NCBI RefSeq assembly: GCF_001594015.1
Contig: NZ_LTBC01000004.1
Span: 1 to 64,000, forward strand
Length of the DNA stretch: 64,000 nucleotides
Direction: 5' to 3'
Source of the DNA: Moorella mulderi DSM 14980
GTDB lineage: Bacteria > Bacillota > DSM-521 > Neomoorellales > Neomoorellaceae
The position numbers and the translations under genes are program-made. How positions within the stretch are numbered: position 1 is the first letter of the stretch; every line of letters begins with the position of its first letter. Below, one piece after another: positions 6,999-15,117 of the stretch. The notes under the pieces were generated by a model that was not told the DNA's origin, did no database searches, and saw nothing but the letters and a program-made list of their open reading frames with translations.

Positions 6999-7263
6999 TA
7001 CCGGCCCTAGCCGGTCATTCCGGTGCTCATGAACTGGCGGCAGGAATTAGCGTCTCGACGTCGAAAATGGTGATAAAAAGCTTGGGCTTTTTGCTCAAGC
7101 GGGTCGCCAGGTGTGGTCACCCGGTGTTCCCGGCAGTGCAGGGGGGTGCTGCCACAAGTGGCAAAGGTGCGTAGCAGCGGGGAGAGGCCCTCAGCCGGCG
7201 GCTAAAATCTGCTGCTACCGGCCTGTGGTTGGAGCCGGTTTAGCGGCCCAGGAGGTAAAAAAT
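6999..7263 (+). other. Leader region before nadE with hairpins and a 14-codon mini-ORF
   Basis: This 265-base stretch has no normal gene. It holds a mini-ORF (ATG 7029, stop 7071-7073) encoding MNWRQELASRRRKW, directly followed by a hairpin GCTTGGGC/GCTCAAGC with a five-T loop (7080-7100). Further G/C-rich arms follow up to the ribosome site of nadE. It could be an attenuator leader, but I see no clear terminator/antiterminator pair. Confidence 0.3.
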
Positions 7264-7992
7264 ATGGATGCGGCCAAAATGGTAACGGAACTGGTAGCCT
7301 GGTTGCAGGAGGAGGTGCATAGAGCCGGTGCCCGGGGTGCGGTCGTGGGTTTAAGCGGCGGTATTGACTCCGCCGTAGTGGCGGCCCTCTGCCGGCGGGC
7401 TTTCCCTGATAACTGCCTGGGGTTGATCATGCCCTGCCACAGCGACCCGGCCGATGCGGAGGACGCCCGTCTGGTGGCCCGGCACCTGGATTTACCGGTG
7501 GCAGAGGTGGTACTGGATGGCGTCTACGACCAGCTGGTACTGCTCCTGACGGGAAAACCCTACGCAGCCGGCCGGCGGAGCCTGGCCCTGGCCAACTTAA
7601 AGCCGCGCCTAAGGATGGTGACCCTCTATTTCCATGCCAACGAGCGCAATTACCTGGTCGTTGGCACCGGCAATAGAAGTGAGCTGGCAGTGGGGTACTT
7701 TACCAAGTATGGCGACGGCGGTGTGGACTTGCTGCCCCTGGCCAACCTGGTGAAGTCCCAGGTAAGGGAGCTGGCCCGTTACTTAAGACTGCCGGAAAGG
7801 ATTATTACTAAAGCCCCTTCAGCAGGGCTATGGGCCGGCCAGACTGATGAGGGCGAGATGGGCCTCACCTATGAAGTCCTGGACCATTATCTCCTGACGG
7901 GGGAAGCGCCGCCGGCGGCGAAAGAGAAAATAGAGGCCATGGCCGCCTGCAGTGCCCACAAAAGGCGGCTGCCACTGGTACCGCCATTTTAG
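7264..7992 (+). CDS. nadE: NH3-dependent NAD+ synthetase
   Basis: The 242-residue enzyme carries the N-type ATP pyrophosphatase loop SGGIDS (residues 31-36), the substrate motif VVGTGNRSELAVGYFTKYGD and the metal/ATP segment KAPSAGLWAGQTDEGEMG, all diagnostic for NadE. It amidates deamido-NAD with ammonia and ATP in the last step of NAD synthesis. There is no glutaminase domain, so the nitrogen is free ammonia or from a partner. ATG 7264 follows GGAGGT at 7250-7255; the frame stays open upstream but without a better start. It is transcribed toward the convergent gene at 8012-8842. Confidence 0.93.
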   Translation: MDAAKMVTELVAWLQEEVHRAGARGAVVGLSGGIDSAVVAALCRRAFPDNCLGLIMPCHSDPADAEDARLVARHLDLPVAEVVLDGVYDQLVLLLTGKPYAAGRRSLALANLKPRLRMVTLYFHANERNYLVVGTGNRSELAVGYFTKYGDGGVDLLPLANLVKSQVRELARYLRLPERIITKAPSAGLWAGQTDEGEMGLTYEVLDHYLLTGEAPPAAKEKIEAMAACSAHKRRLPLVPPF

Positions 7993-8011
7993 GCGCCGGT
8001 GCTCCCGGAAA

Positions 8012-8842
8012 TTAACGCCGCCCCCCGTCGCGGCGGCTGTAGGGCAGGGGCACGTACTGGACTGAAGGCCGGCGTCCGGCCGGCTGGGGATAGAGTTCCA
8101 TGAGCTGGTATATTTCCCGGGGCAAACCGGTTTTCACCGGTAGCCCCATTTTTATTAACTGCTCCACGCCGATGGGATAGTCATGGGTCCAGCGGCCTTC
8201 GCTTAAAATGGTGGCCAGTTCTTCGGCCTTCTGGCGCTCCATTTTTTCAGCCAGGAGTTCTATCAGGCTCTCCCGCACCTGCCGCATGGCCTTGCGGGCG
8301 ATATCGCCCAGGATAAGGGTACGGTCGTCAATCTCATTTTTATCCTTTTCTTCGATAACCTTAAGGATCGAGGCCGCCGGGTACTCGCCCAGCTGGGGGT
8401 CGACGGGACCCAGGACAGCGTTTTCGTCCATGACGATTTCATCTGCTGCCAGGGCGATGAGGGTGCCGCCGGACATGGCATAGTGGGGTATGTAGACGGT
8501 TACCCTGGCCGGGTGTTTCAAAATGGCGTGGGCGATCTGCTCGGCTGCCAGGACCAGGCCGCCGGGAGTATGGAGGACCAGGTCAATGGGCATATCCTCG
8601 GGGGTTAGACGAATGGCCCGCAGGAGCTGCTCCGAATCTTCGATATTAATGTAGCGAGTAAGGGGAATGCCCAGGAAACTCAGAGCTTCCTGGCGGTGAA
8701 TGAGGGTAATAAGACGCGAATTCTTCTTTCTTTCAAAGGTCCGGATGAGGTGCAGGCGGGCGGCTTCGATCCGCCGCTGGTGCAACATGGGTAAAAAGGC
8801 CGAGAGCAGGAAGATGATCCAGATGATACTCAGGAAATCCAC
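8012..8842 (-). CDS. Membrane-anchored ClpP-class serine protease (SDH_sah family)
   Basis: The 276-residue product begins with one transmembrane helix (VDFLSIIWIIFLLSAFLPML) and continues with a crotonase/ClpP fold of the serine dehydrogenase proteinase family (PF01972): LVLHTPGGLVLAAEQIA, then the nucleophile elbow YAMSGGTLIALAADEIVMD and GPVDPQLGEYPA. The Ser in MSGG is the likely nucleophile, with a Lys further on as in SppA/SDH enzymes. It probably cleaves membrane or membrane-near peptides. The GTG at 8842 is chosen because AAGGAGGT lies 9 bases upstream on the minus strand. It is monocistronic and convergent with nadE. Confidence 0.85.
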   Translation of the reverse strand: MDFLSIIWIIFLLSAFLPMLHQRRIEAARLHLIRTFERKKNSRLITLIHRQEALSFLGIPLTRYINIEDSEQLLRAIRLTPEDMPIDLVLHTPGGLVLAAEQIAHAILKHPARVTVYIPHYAMSGGTLIALAADEIVMDENAVLGPVDPQLGEYPAASILKVIEEKDKNEIDDRTLILGDIARKAMRQVRESLIELLAEKMERQKAEELATILSEGRWTHDYPIGVEQLIKMGLPVKTGLPREIYQLMELYPQPAGRRPSVQYVPLPYSRRDGGRR

Positions 8843-9022
8843 GGCCGGGGTACCTCCTTTACCTGTAATATTATCCCTTATTACCATCAGGATATGCCAG
8901 CTCCGGTATGGAGGTACCGGAATTTCCGCCGTTCACTATGGTCAATAAATTTACGATAATGCCGAACAAATAAGGCTATGGTACAGCAGGAATACCAAAA
9001 TTAATGGCGAATTGTTTTAATA

Positions 9023-9056
9023 CAAATACAGAACAGTATTTGATATTGTCGAATAT
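9023..9056. promoter_or_regulatory. Two inverted repeats in the IclR gene promoter region (putative operator)
   Basis: CAAATAC-AGAACA-GTATTTG (9023-9042) is a perfect 7-bp inverted repeat and ATATT-GTCG-AATAT (9043-9056) a perfect 5-bp one, placed side by side about 100 bases before the regulator's ATG. IclR proteins bind imperfect palindromes near their own promoters. Rest of the 8843-9147 gap: A/T-rich, nothing else clear. Confidence 0.5.
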
Positions 9057-9147
9057 GGCCAGCCGGGAGAGAGCAGCAGTTGAGGGAGATATTTGTATAC
9101 TTAAAACATCGAATTAGGTTCGGCTATATAGAACGGAGGCTGGCATA

Positions 9148-9957
9148 ATGGCAATAAAGGACCAGAATAATGCCTCGCGGATTCGCTCGGTAGCCAAGGC
9201 ATTAATGATACTTGACCTGCTGGCCGCCAACCAGCGAGATATGTCCCTGGCAGAAATAGCCCGCGCAATGGACCTGCCCAAAAGCACCCTCCATGGTTTG
9301 TTAGCGACCATGCGGGATTTTGGATATTTGGAACAGTCGCCCTTTGACGGCCGCTACCGTCTGGGGGTGCACCTTTTTGAAATCGGCAATATTGTGGCCA
9401 ATAACTGGGACGTCCGCAAAGTAGCCGGCCCTTATATACAGAAACTGGTAGACGAACTAGGAGAGACGGTCCACCTGGTGATCCTCGATAAGGGGGAAGT
9501 ACTGTATATTGATAAGCGGGAAAGCCACCAGTCCCTGCGGATTGTTTCCCAGGTGGGAATGCGCCTGCCGGCCCACTGTACCGGCGTGGGCAAAGTGCTG
9601 CTGGCCTACCTGCACCCCAGCGAAGTGAAGCGCATCATTGCCACAAAAGGACTACCCCGCTACACCCGTCATACCATCACCGACCCGCGCCGGCTGGAGG
9701 CAGAACTGGAAAAGATCCGGGCGGCAGGGTATGCCGTAGATAATGAGGAAATTATGGACAGTCTCCGTTGCGTTGCTGCTCCGATAAGGGACCATAACGG
9801 CAAAGTATGTGCTGCGATTAGCGTCGCTGGCCCGGTGGCGCGGCTGGAAGGGGAGAGGTTCCGGCTGGCCGTAGAACTGGTCACCCGGACGGCAGCGGAG
9901 ATTTCGACAGGGCTGGGATACCGGCCTGCTGCGGGAAGTGATGCCAGTGGAGCTTAG
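9148..9957 (+). CDS. IclR family transcriptional regulator
   Basis: The 269-residue protein has an N-terminal winged helix (RIRSVAKALMILDLLAANQR, then LAEIARAMDLPKSTLHGLLA as recognition helix) and the IclR effector domain with VGMRLPAHCTGVGKVLLAYL and CVAAPIRDHNGKVCAAISVA. IclR members sense small organic acids and control catabolic operons. It heads the catabolic island and overlaps the next gene by 17 bases, so at least that gene is co-transcribed with it. Autoregulation through the inverted repeats at 9023-9056 is likely (inference). Confidence 0.92.
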   Translation: MAIKDQNNASRIRSVAKALMILDLLAANQRDMSLAEIARAMDLPKSTLHGLLATMRDFGYLEQSPFDGRYRLGVHLFEIGNIVANNWDVRKVAGPYIQKLVDELGETVHLVILDKGEVLYIDKRESHQSLRIVSQVGMRLPAHCTGVGKVLLAYLHPSEVKRIIATKGLPRYTRHTITDPRRLEAELEKIRAAGYAVDNEEIMDSLRCVAAPIRDHNGKVCAAISVAGPVARLEGERFRLAVELVTRTAAEISTGLGYRPAAGSDASGA

Positions 9958-10753
9958 GGAATATCTCTTTGCCCCCCTGGAGGGGCATACCCTGGCCTTT
10001 GCCATCACCGCCCGGGAAAGGGGGATATTCTCTGGGGAAGCCAGGTTAAAACAACTGGCAGGTGAGCTGGAGCTGGAAGTAACCTGGTCAGCCCCCGAAG
10101 GGTATGCTTTGGAGCCTGGCAGTTGCCTTTTCCGGGCCAGGGGTACAGCCCCAGCCATTATCCGGGCTGAAGAAATGCTCCTGGGGGTCATCGGTAAGCC
10201 CTCCGGGGTGGCCACGGCGGCGGCTAATTTTGTCCGGCAGGCCAGGGGGCGGATAAAAGTCGTCTGCGGCGCCTGGAAAAAGGTAGCTCCGGAAATAAGG
10301 AGCGAGCTGCGCCAGGCCATCGCCACCGGTGGTGCCGGTATCCGCATTACCGATCGCCCCTTTATTTACCTGGATAAAAATTACGTCCGCCTCCTGGGAG
10401 GCGTCGAGCCGGCGGTGAGCCGGGCGCGAGCCTATGACCCGGAGCGGGTGATCGCTGTGCAGACCCGCGGGGAGGGCCGGCCCATTGCTGGTGAAGCGGA
10501 GGCGGCAGTAAGGGCCGGGGCAGGAATTATCATGGTAGACACCGGCCATTTGGAAGACCTGGCAACAGTGGTGACAGCAGCGCAGCAAGGCGGCTGGCGG
10601 GAAAAAGTAAAACTCGCCTTTGCCGGCGGCGTTACGCCGGCAGGCCTTGAGGAGGTAATTGCTGCCGGAGCGGACATCGTCGATGTCGGCCGGGCCATTA
10701 TCGACGCGCCCCTGCTAGATTTAAGCCTGGATGTGGAAGGGATTTCGCTATAA
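9941..10753 (+). CDS. Quinolinate phosphoribosyltransferase-like protein (NadC/ModD-like)
   Basis: The 270-residue protein has the two-domain QPRTase layout: an N-terminal alpha/beta sandwich with FRARGTAPAIIRAEEMLLGV, and a barrel with GAGIRITDRPF, AEAAVRAGAGIIMVD and LAFAGGVTPAGLEEVIAAGA, where NadC has its phosphate sites. A Lys before the barrel (RGRIKVVCGAWKKVAPEIR) replaces the usual ARKTTP motif of true NadC, so activity on quinolinate is doubtful. Its place between an IclR regulator and a molybdopterin-binding-domain gene suggests a specialised role in the island. The start is ATG 9941, overlapping iclR; GTG 9938 is also possible. Confidence 0.7.
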   Translation: MPVELREYLFAPLEGHTLAFAITARERGIFSGEARLKQLAGELELEVTWSAPEGYALEPGSCLFRARGTAPAIIRAEEMLLGVIGKPSGVATAAANFVRQARGRIKVVCGAWKKVAPEIRSELRQAIATGGAGIRITDRPFIYLDKNYVRLLGGVEPAVSRARAYDPERVIAVQTRGEGRPIAGEAEAAVRAGAGIIMVDTGHLEDLATVVTAAQQGGWREKVKLAFAGGVTPAGLEEVIAAGADIVDVGRAIIDAPLLDLSLDVEGISL

Positions 10754-10869
10754 ACGAAAGCATAACATTTTCCTGTACATTCCAACTCAAGCAAATTATA
10801 CACCAGCCTGTTGGCATCATATGGCAATCTAGGCCTGGTCAAATACTGTGAGAAGGGGGGGATTACCCC

Positions 10870-11790
10870 GTGGAATGGGACTTGCTGGAGAAAACGACCT
10901 TCTGGATCGATAACATTGAACTAACCGCCGCCGACCTGGGCCAGGTGGCAGCGGCAGCAGCCGCCGCCCTGGAACTACCAGCTCAGGAAGTAATGGTGGT
11001 GGACGTCCGGCCTGGCCTGGTGGCCTTTGATATCCTGCGGCGCAGGGTGCGGGCGGAAGCAGTAGCCGGCAAGGAGAAGGAAATCTTAAGGCGCCTGGCG
11101 GAGCTGCCGGGGGTAACTTTAAGGCCGGGGGCTGCCGTCCATTCCGAAGGGGTCCTGGGGCTCATTGCCCTGGATCCGGGAGAAGCGGCCCGGGTGCTGG
11201 CAGAATCAGCCCGCATGGCCCGGGGTATCAGCCAGGCTGTTGCCCGGCGAGCCATGGTTTTTGCTTCCGGAGCCGAAGTTATAGCCGGGAAAATCAAAGA
11301 TACCAATTCACCTTATATTATAGCGGCCCTGGAAAAAGCAGGCTACCAGGCGAGTTTCGGCGGTATCCTTGAGGATGACGCCATAGCAGCGGCCAACCGC
11401 CTGGAAGGGGCCCTGGAAGAAGGTCATGGTTTGATTATCACCACTGGGGGCGTCGGGGCCGAGGACAAGGACTTCAGCATTGAAGCCATCTTACGCCTGG
11501 ACCCGGAGGCCTGTACCCCCTGGATCTTGAAGTTTAAACCCGATTATAACCGTCACCATAAAGAAGGGGTACGCATTGCTGTGGGCAGGGTAGGTATAGC
11601 TTACCTGGTAGCCCTGCCCGGTCCCCATGAAGAAGCCAGGCTGGGCTGTGACCGGCTGCTTGCAGGCCTGGAACAAGGGCTGGAGACAGGCACCCTGGCA
11701 GAATATATAGCCGGCGCTCTACGGGAACGCTGGCGCAACGTAATGAAAGAAGGAGGACATGAACATGGATTACCGGGGCATTGCCACTGA
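10870..11790 (+). CDS. Molybdopterin-binding (MoCF) domain protein, CinA/MoeA-like
   Basis: The 306-residue protein has a C-terminal MoCF-binding fold from about residue 135: MVFASGAEVIAGKIKDTNSP, then LIITTGGVGAEDKDFSIEAI, the motifs shared by MogA, the MoeA domain and the CinA N-domain. The first 130 residues are an alpha/beta domain I do not recognise, beginning DNIELTAADLGQVAAAAAAA. It may bind a molybdopterin-like or nucleotide cofactor for an enzyme of the island; the enzyme itself is not visible here. GTG 10870 follows a GGGGGG run. Its last 26 bases overlap the hydratase gene, so it belongs to the same operon. Confidence 0.75.
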   Translation: MEWDLLEKTTFWIDNIELTAADLGQVAAAAAAALELPAQEVMVVDVRPGLVAFDILRRRVRAEAVAGKEKEILRRLAELPGVTLRPGAAVHSEGVLGLIALDPGEAARVLAESARMARGISQAVARRAMVFASGAEVIAGKIKDTNSPYIIAALEKAGYQASFGGILEDDAIAAANRLEGALEEGHGLIITTGGVGAEDKDFSIEAILRLDPEACTPWILKFKPDYNRHHKEGVRIAVGRVGIAYLVALPGPHEEARLGCDRLLAGLEQGLETGTLAEYIAGALRERWRNVMKEGGHEHGLPGHCH

Positions 11791-12538
11791 ACTCCTGGCA
11801 GCAGAAGCCAGCTGCCGGCCCATTGAACCGCTGACCGCTACTTATCCGGATTTAACGGTAGAGGATGCCTACCGCATCCAGCTGGCCGGCATTGAGATAA
11901 AGAAAGCGCGGGGCAGCAAGGTCATTGGTAAAAAGATCGGCCTGACCAGCAAGGCCATGCAGCAGCTCCTGGGGGTAAACGAACCCGACTACGGCCACCT
12001 GCTGGATAACATGCTGCTCCTGGAGGGAGAGCCCTGCCGGCGGGAGGAACTCCTTTTACCGCGGGTGGAGGGGGAACTGGCCTTTATCTTAAAGGACACC
12101 CTCAAAGGCCCGGGGGTAACCATTGCCGACGTCTTCCGGGCCACTGAAGGCATCATGCCTGCCTTTGAGATTGTCGACAGCCGCATCCGCGACTGGAAGA
12201 TCAAGCTCCCGGATACCATTGCCGACAACGCCTCCAGCGCCCGCTTGGTCCTGGGTAGCCGCATGGTTCCCATCAAAGACCTGGACCTGCGCCTCATCGG
12301 CATGGTACTGGAAAAGAATGGAGAAGTGGTCAGTAGCGGCGCCGGTGCTGCTGTCTGGGGGCACCCGGCGGCGGCAGTGGCCTGGCTGGCCAACAAGCTG
12401 GCTGCCTTTGATATCGCCCTGGAGGCCGGCGAAATCATCCTTTCCGGTGCCGTCACGGCAGCTGAAAACGCCAGCGCCGGCGATGTCTTCACCGTATCCT
12501 TCTACGGCCTGGGGAGCCTGAGCCTGAAATTTGTATAG
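11765..12538 (+). CDS. 2-oxopent-4-enoate hydratase (MhpD/DmpE family)
   Basis: The 257-residue protein shows the fumarylacetoacetase-like hydratase pattern: GKKIGLTSKAMQQLLGVNEP with the Lys-Ile-Gly-Leu-Thr motif, LLPRVEGELAFILK with metal-ligand acids, and ASSARLVLGSR. The family adds water to 2-hydroxypenta-2,4-dienoate to give 4-hydroxy-2-oxovalerate, which the aldolase two genes downstream splits. ATG 11765 is favoured over ATG 11759 because AGGAGG (11751-11756) then has 8-base spacing. The hydratase, dehydrogenase and aldolase together are the lower meta-cleavage pathway, here in an otherwise anaerobic organism. Confidence 0.9.
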   Translation: MDYRGIATELLAAEASCRPIEPLTATYPDLTVEDAYRIQLAGIEIKKARGSKVIGKKIGLTSKAMQQLLGVNEPDYGHLLDNMLLLEGEPCRREELLLPRVEGELAFILKDTLKGPGVTIADVFRATEGIMPAFEIVDSRIRDWKIKLPDTIADNASSARLVLGSRMVPIKDLDLRLIGMVLEKNGEVVSSGAGAAVWGHPAAAVAWLANKLAAFDIALEAGEIILSGAVTAAENASAGDVFTVSFYGLGSLSLKFV

Positions 12539-12601
12539 CAAGAGCGCTGCTGCCGGCCGGCAAAGCCCGGCCGTGAATAAATGGCAAAAGGAGATGTGAC
12601 A

Positions 12602-13477
12602 GTGGATAAAATTAAAGTGGCCGTCATCGGCCCGGGGAATATCGGTTCCGACTTGATGTACAAGATCCTGCGCAGCCGGCACCTGGAGATGGCCCTGATG
12701 ACCGGCATTATCGAATCCGAAGGCATCAAACGAGCGCGCGGGCTAGGTATTAAGACCTCTACCGCAGGCGTCCGGGCTGTCCTGGAGGATAAAGACATAA
12801 AAATAGTCTTCGACGCCACCGGGGCCAAACCCCACCTGCAGCACGCCCCGCTTTTAAAAGAGGCCGGTAAAATCGCCATCGACTTGACACCGGCCGCCGT
12901 CGGCCCATATGTCGTGCCCTGTGTCAACCTGGACCAGGTCAAGGCTGAACCCAATCTCAATATGGTCACCTGCGGCGGCCAGGCCACGGTGCCCATAGTC
13001 TACGCCATCAACCGCGCGGCGGGTGCCAGGTATGCCGAGATTGTAGCCTGCATTGCTTCGAAAAGCGCCGGGCCGGGCACGCGCCAGAACATCGATGAAT
13101 TCACCCAGACCACGGCTAAAGCCCTTACCGTTGTGGGCGGGGCCCAAAAAGGCAAGGCCATTATTATCCTGAACCCGGCCGAGCCGCCCATTATGATGAC
13201 CAATACTGTTTACGTAGAGGTAGAGCGACCGGACGAGCAGGCCATCCGGGCTTCGGTAGAGGCCATGGTGAAGGAAATCCAGAGTTACGTACCGGGTTAC
13301 CAGCTCCGGGTACCGCCCCTGCTGGACGGGAACAAAGTAACAACTATTATCCAGGTGGAAGGGGCCGGCGATTTCCTGCCAAAATACTCCGGCAATCTCG
13401 ATATCATCACCTCCGCAGCCGTGGCCGTAGCGGAAAAACTGGCCCAAAAGATTTTAGCAGGGGAAGTGGCAGCATGA
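12602..13477 (+). CDS. Acetaldehyde dehydrogenase (acylating), MhpF/DmpF type
   Basis: The 291-residue enzyme begins with a Rossmann fold ([19 protein letters not shown]) and has [20 protein letters not shown] with the catalytic Cys in MVTCGG, as in DmpF. It converts acetaldehyde, NAD+ and CoA to acetyl-CoA, and in the family it forms a channelled complex with the aldolase whose gene follows. GTG 12602 is chosen because AAGGAG at 12588-12593 gives 8-base spacing; an in-frame ATG at 12581 has no ribosome site. Its ATGA end overlaps the aldolase start, indicating translational coupling of the two subunits. Confidence 0.93.
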   Translation: MDKIKVAVIGPGNIGSDLMYKILRSRHLEMALMTGIIESEGIKRARGLGIKTSTAGVRAVLEDKDIKIVFDATGAKPHLQHAPLLKEAGKIAIDLTPAAVGPYVVPCVNLDQVKAEPNLNMVTCGGQATVPIVYAINRAAGARYAEIVACIASKSAGPGTRQNIDEFTQTTAKALTVVGGAQKGKAIIILNPAEPPIMMTNTVYVEVERPDEQAIRASVEAMVKEIQSYVPGYQLRVPPLLDGNKVTTIIQVEGAGDFLPKYSGNLDIITSAAVAVAEKLAQKILAGEVAA

Positions 13478-14493
13478 AAAAATCCAAGTTTATCCACCTG
13501 GTAGATACAACCTTGCGCGACGGCAGCCATGCCGTAAGCCACCAGTTCACGGCCGAGCAAATTGCCGCCATTGCCGGCGGCCTGGACGCTGCCGGAGTGG
13601 AATATATAGAAGTTACCCATGGCGATGGCCTGGCCGGTTCCTCCTATAACTACGGCTGGGCGTTGCTCACCGATGAAGAAATGCTTAAAGCGGCGGCCGG
13701 GGCCATTAAAAAAAGCAACCTGACAGTCCTGCTTCTGCCGGGCATCGGTACCCAGGAAGACCTGGAAATGGCGGCTCATTGTGGCGCAAAGGCCGTAAGG
13801 GTGGCCACCCACGTTACCGAAGCCGACATTGGCGAGCAGCACATCGGCATGGCCAAAAAGCTGGGGATGCAGGCCTTCGGTTTCTTGATGATGTGCCATA
13901 TGGCACCGCCGGAAAAGGTGGTCGAGCAGGCCAAACTCTTTGAATCATACGGGGCGGACTTTATCTATGTGGCCGATTCTGCCGGGGCCATGCTGCCGGA
14001 AGACGTCAAGGCCCGGGTGGGGGCCGTGGTGGAAGCTGTGAAAGTACCCGTGGGGTTCCATGCCCACAACAACCTGACCATGGCTACGGCCAACGCCCTG
14101 GCGGCGGTAGAGGCCGGCGCGACTTTCCTGGACGGTGCCTGCCGGGGCTTAGGGGCCGGGGCCGGAAACGCCCAGACCGAGGCCCTGGTCGGCGTGCTGG
14201 AGAAGCTTGGCTACCAGACGGGTGTCGATTTCTACAAGATAATGGATGTGGCCGAAGATATTGTCGAACCAATTATGCACCGGCCCCAGGTGGTGCGCAA
14301 TGCGCCGCTCATGCTGGGCTATGCCGGTGTTTACTCCAGTTTCCTCTTGCACACCTACCGGGCGGCCGAGAAATTCAACCTCGATCCCCGGGACATCCTG
14401 GTAGAACTGGGAAGGAGGCGGATGGTCGGCGGCCAGGAAGACATGATTGTTGATGTGGCTTACCAGTTAGCGCAAAAGAGAGGAGGGGCTTAA
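13474..14493 (+). CDS. 4-hydroxy-2-oxovalerate aldolase (MhpE/DmpG)
   Basis: The 339-residue protein has the HMGL-like TIM barrel: [17 protein letters not shown] with the catalytic Arg-Asp, [20 protein letters not shown] with the metal-binding HxH, and [20 protein letters not shown]. The C-terminal helical part is the one that contacts acylating acetaldehyde dehydrogenase in DmpFG. It cleaves 4-hydroxy-2-oxovalerate to pyruvate and acetaldehyde, the latter passed to the preceding gene product. It overlaps that gene by 4 bases. Confidence 0.94.
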   Translation: MKKSKFIHLVDTTLRDGSHAVSHQFTAEQIAAIAGGLDAAGVEYIEVTHGDGLAGSSYNYGWALLTDEEMLKAAAGAIKKSNLTVLLLPGIGTQEDLEMAAHCGAKAVRVATHVTEADIGEQHIGMAKKLGMQAFGFLMMCHMAPPEKVVEQAKLFESYGADFIYVADSAGAMLPEDVKARVGAVVEAVKVPVGFHAHNNLTMATANALAAVEAGATFLDGACRGLGAGAGNAQTEALVGVLEKLGYQTGVDFYKIMDVAEDIVEPIMHRPQVVRNAPLMLGYAGVYSSFLLHTYRAAEKFNLDPRDILVELGRRRMVGGQEDMIVDVAYQLAQKRGGA

Positions 14494-14496
14494 GCT

Positions 14497-15117
14497 TTGA
14501 AGGTAGTCAATTTGCTGGCGGCAGTCGATGCCGGAAAGTGCCGGGGCTGTAAAACCTGCGAGAAGGTCTGCCCGGTACTGGCGATCAAAGTGGAGAACCG
14601 GAAAGCCGTTGTCGACGCAGAACGCTGCCGCGGCTGTGCTGCCTGCGAGCAGCGCTGTCCGGACTACGCTATTACCATGGTGAAACGGGAACAGCCGGTG
14701 GTGGTCAAAGTCGACGTCAGCGCCGTTGACTATGCCAGGGTGGAAGACCTTTGCCGCCGCGCCAGGCTGAACCCGGAGCAGATCATCTGCTACTGTACGG
14801 CCACGCGGGCAGAAGAAGTTGCCGCCGCCATTTTGCAGGGGGCGAGGTCCCCGGAAGAGGTTTCTTTCCTGACGGGGGCCCGTACCGGCTGCAAGGTGGA
14901 GTGCATCCAGCCTATCCTGCGCCTCCTGGAAGCGGCCGGCATTAAGCCCGAACCGCCCCAGGGCGGCTGGCAGTGGTACGGACGTACGGTAACGGTGTGG
15001 GAGATACCTGAGGAAGTCAAGCACAAGTATGCTACCCGCGGCTTTTACTTTGACGAGGACATTAAACTTTTGGACCGGGTAGTGGCAGCACCTGTACAGG
15101 GAAGGAGGGATTCCTGA
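14497..15117 (+). CDS. Ferredoxin-like iron-sulfur protein with BFD-like [2Fe-2S] domain
   Basis: The 206-residue protein starts with two [4Fe-4S] ferredoxin motifs (CRGCKTCEKVCP and CRGCAACEQRCP). About residues 85-140 form a second domain with ICYC and GCKVEC, the four-Cys layout of bacterioferritin-associated-ferredoxin-like [2Fe-2S] folds. A C-terminal tail of 50 residues follows. It looks like an electron carrier or a small subunit for an oxidoreductase. TTG 14497 follows AGGAGG at 14481-14486. It lies 3 bases after the aldolase stop and its TGA overlaps the ATG of the next gene, so it probably partners the unidentified 475-aa protein. Confidence 0.82.
   Translation: MKVVNLLAAVDAGKCRGCKTCEKVCPVLAIKVENRKAVVDAERCRGCAACEQRCPDYAITMVKREQPVVVKVDVSAVDYARVEDLCRRARLNPEQIICYCTATRAEEVAAAILQGARSPEEVSFLTGARTGCKVECIQPILRLLEAAGIKPEPPQGGWQWYGRTVTVWEIPEEVKHKYATRGFYFDEDIKLLDRVVAAPVQGRRDS

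Noticed and set aside
9652-10347. Minus-strand frame of 231 codons over the IclR/QPRTase genes
   Set aside because: Typical antisense shadow of G/C-rich coding sequence; both + strand genes are well supported.
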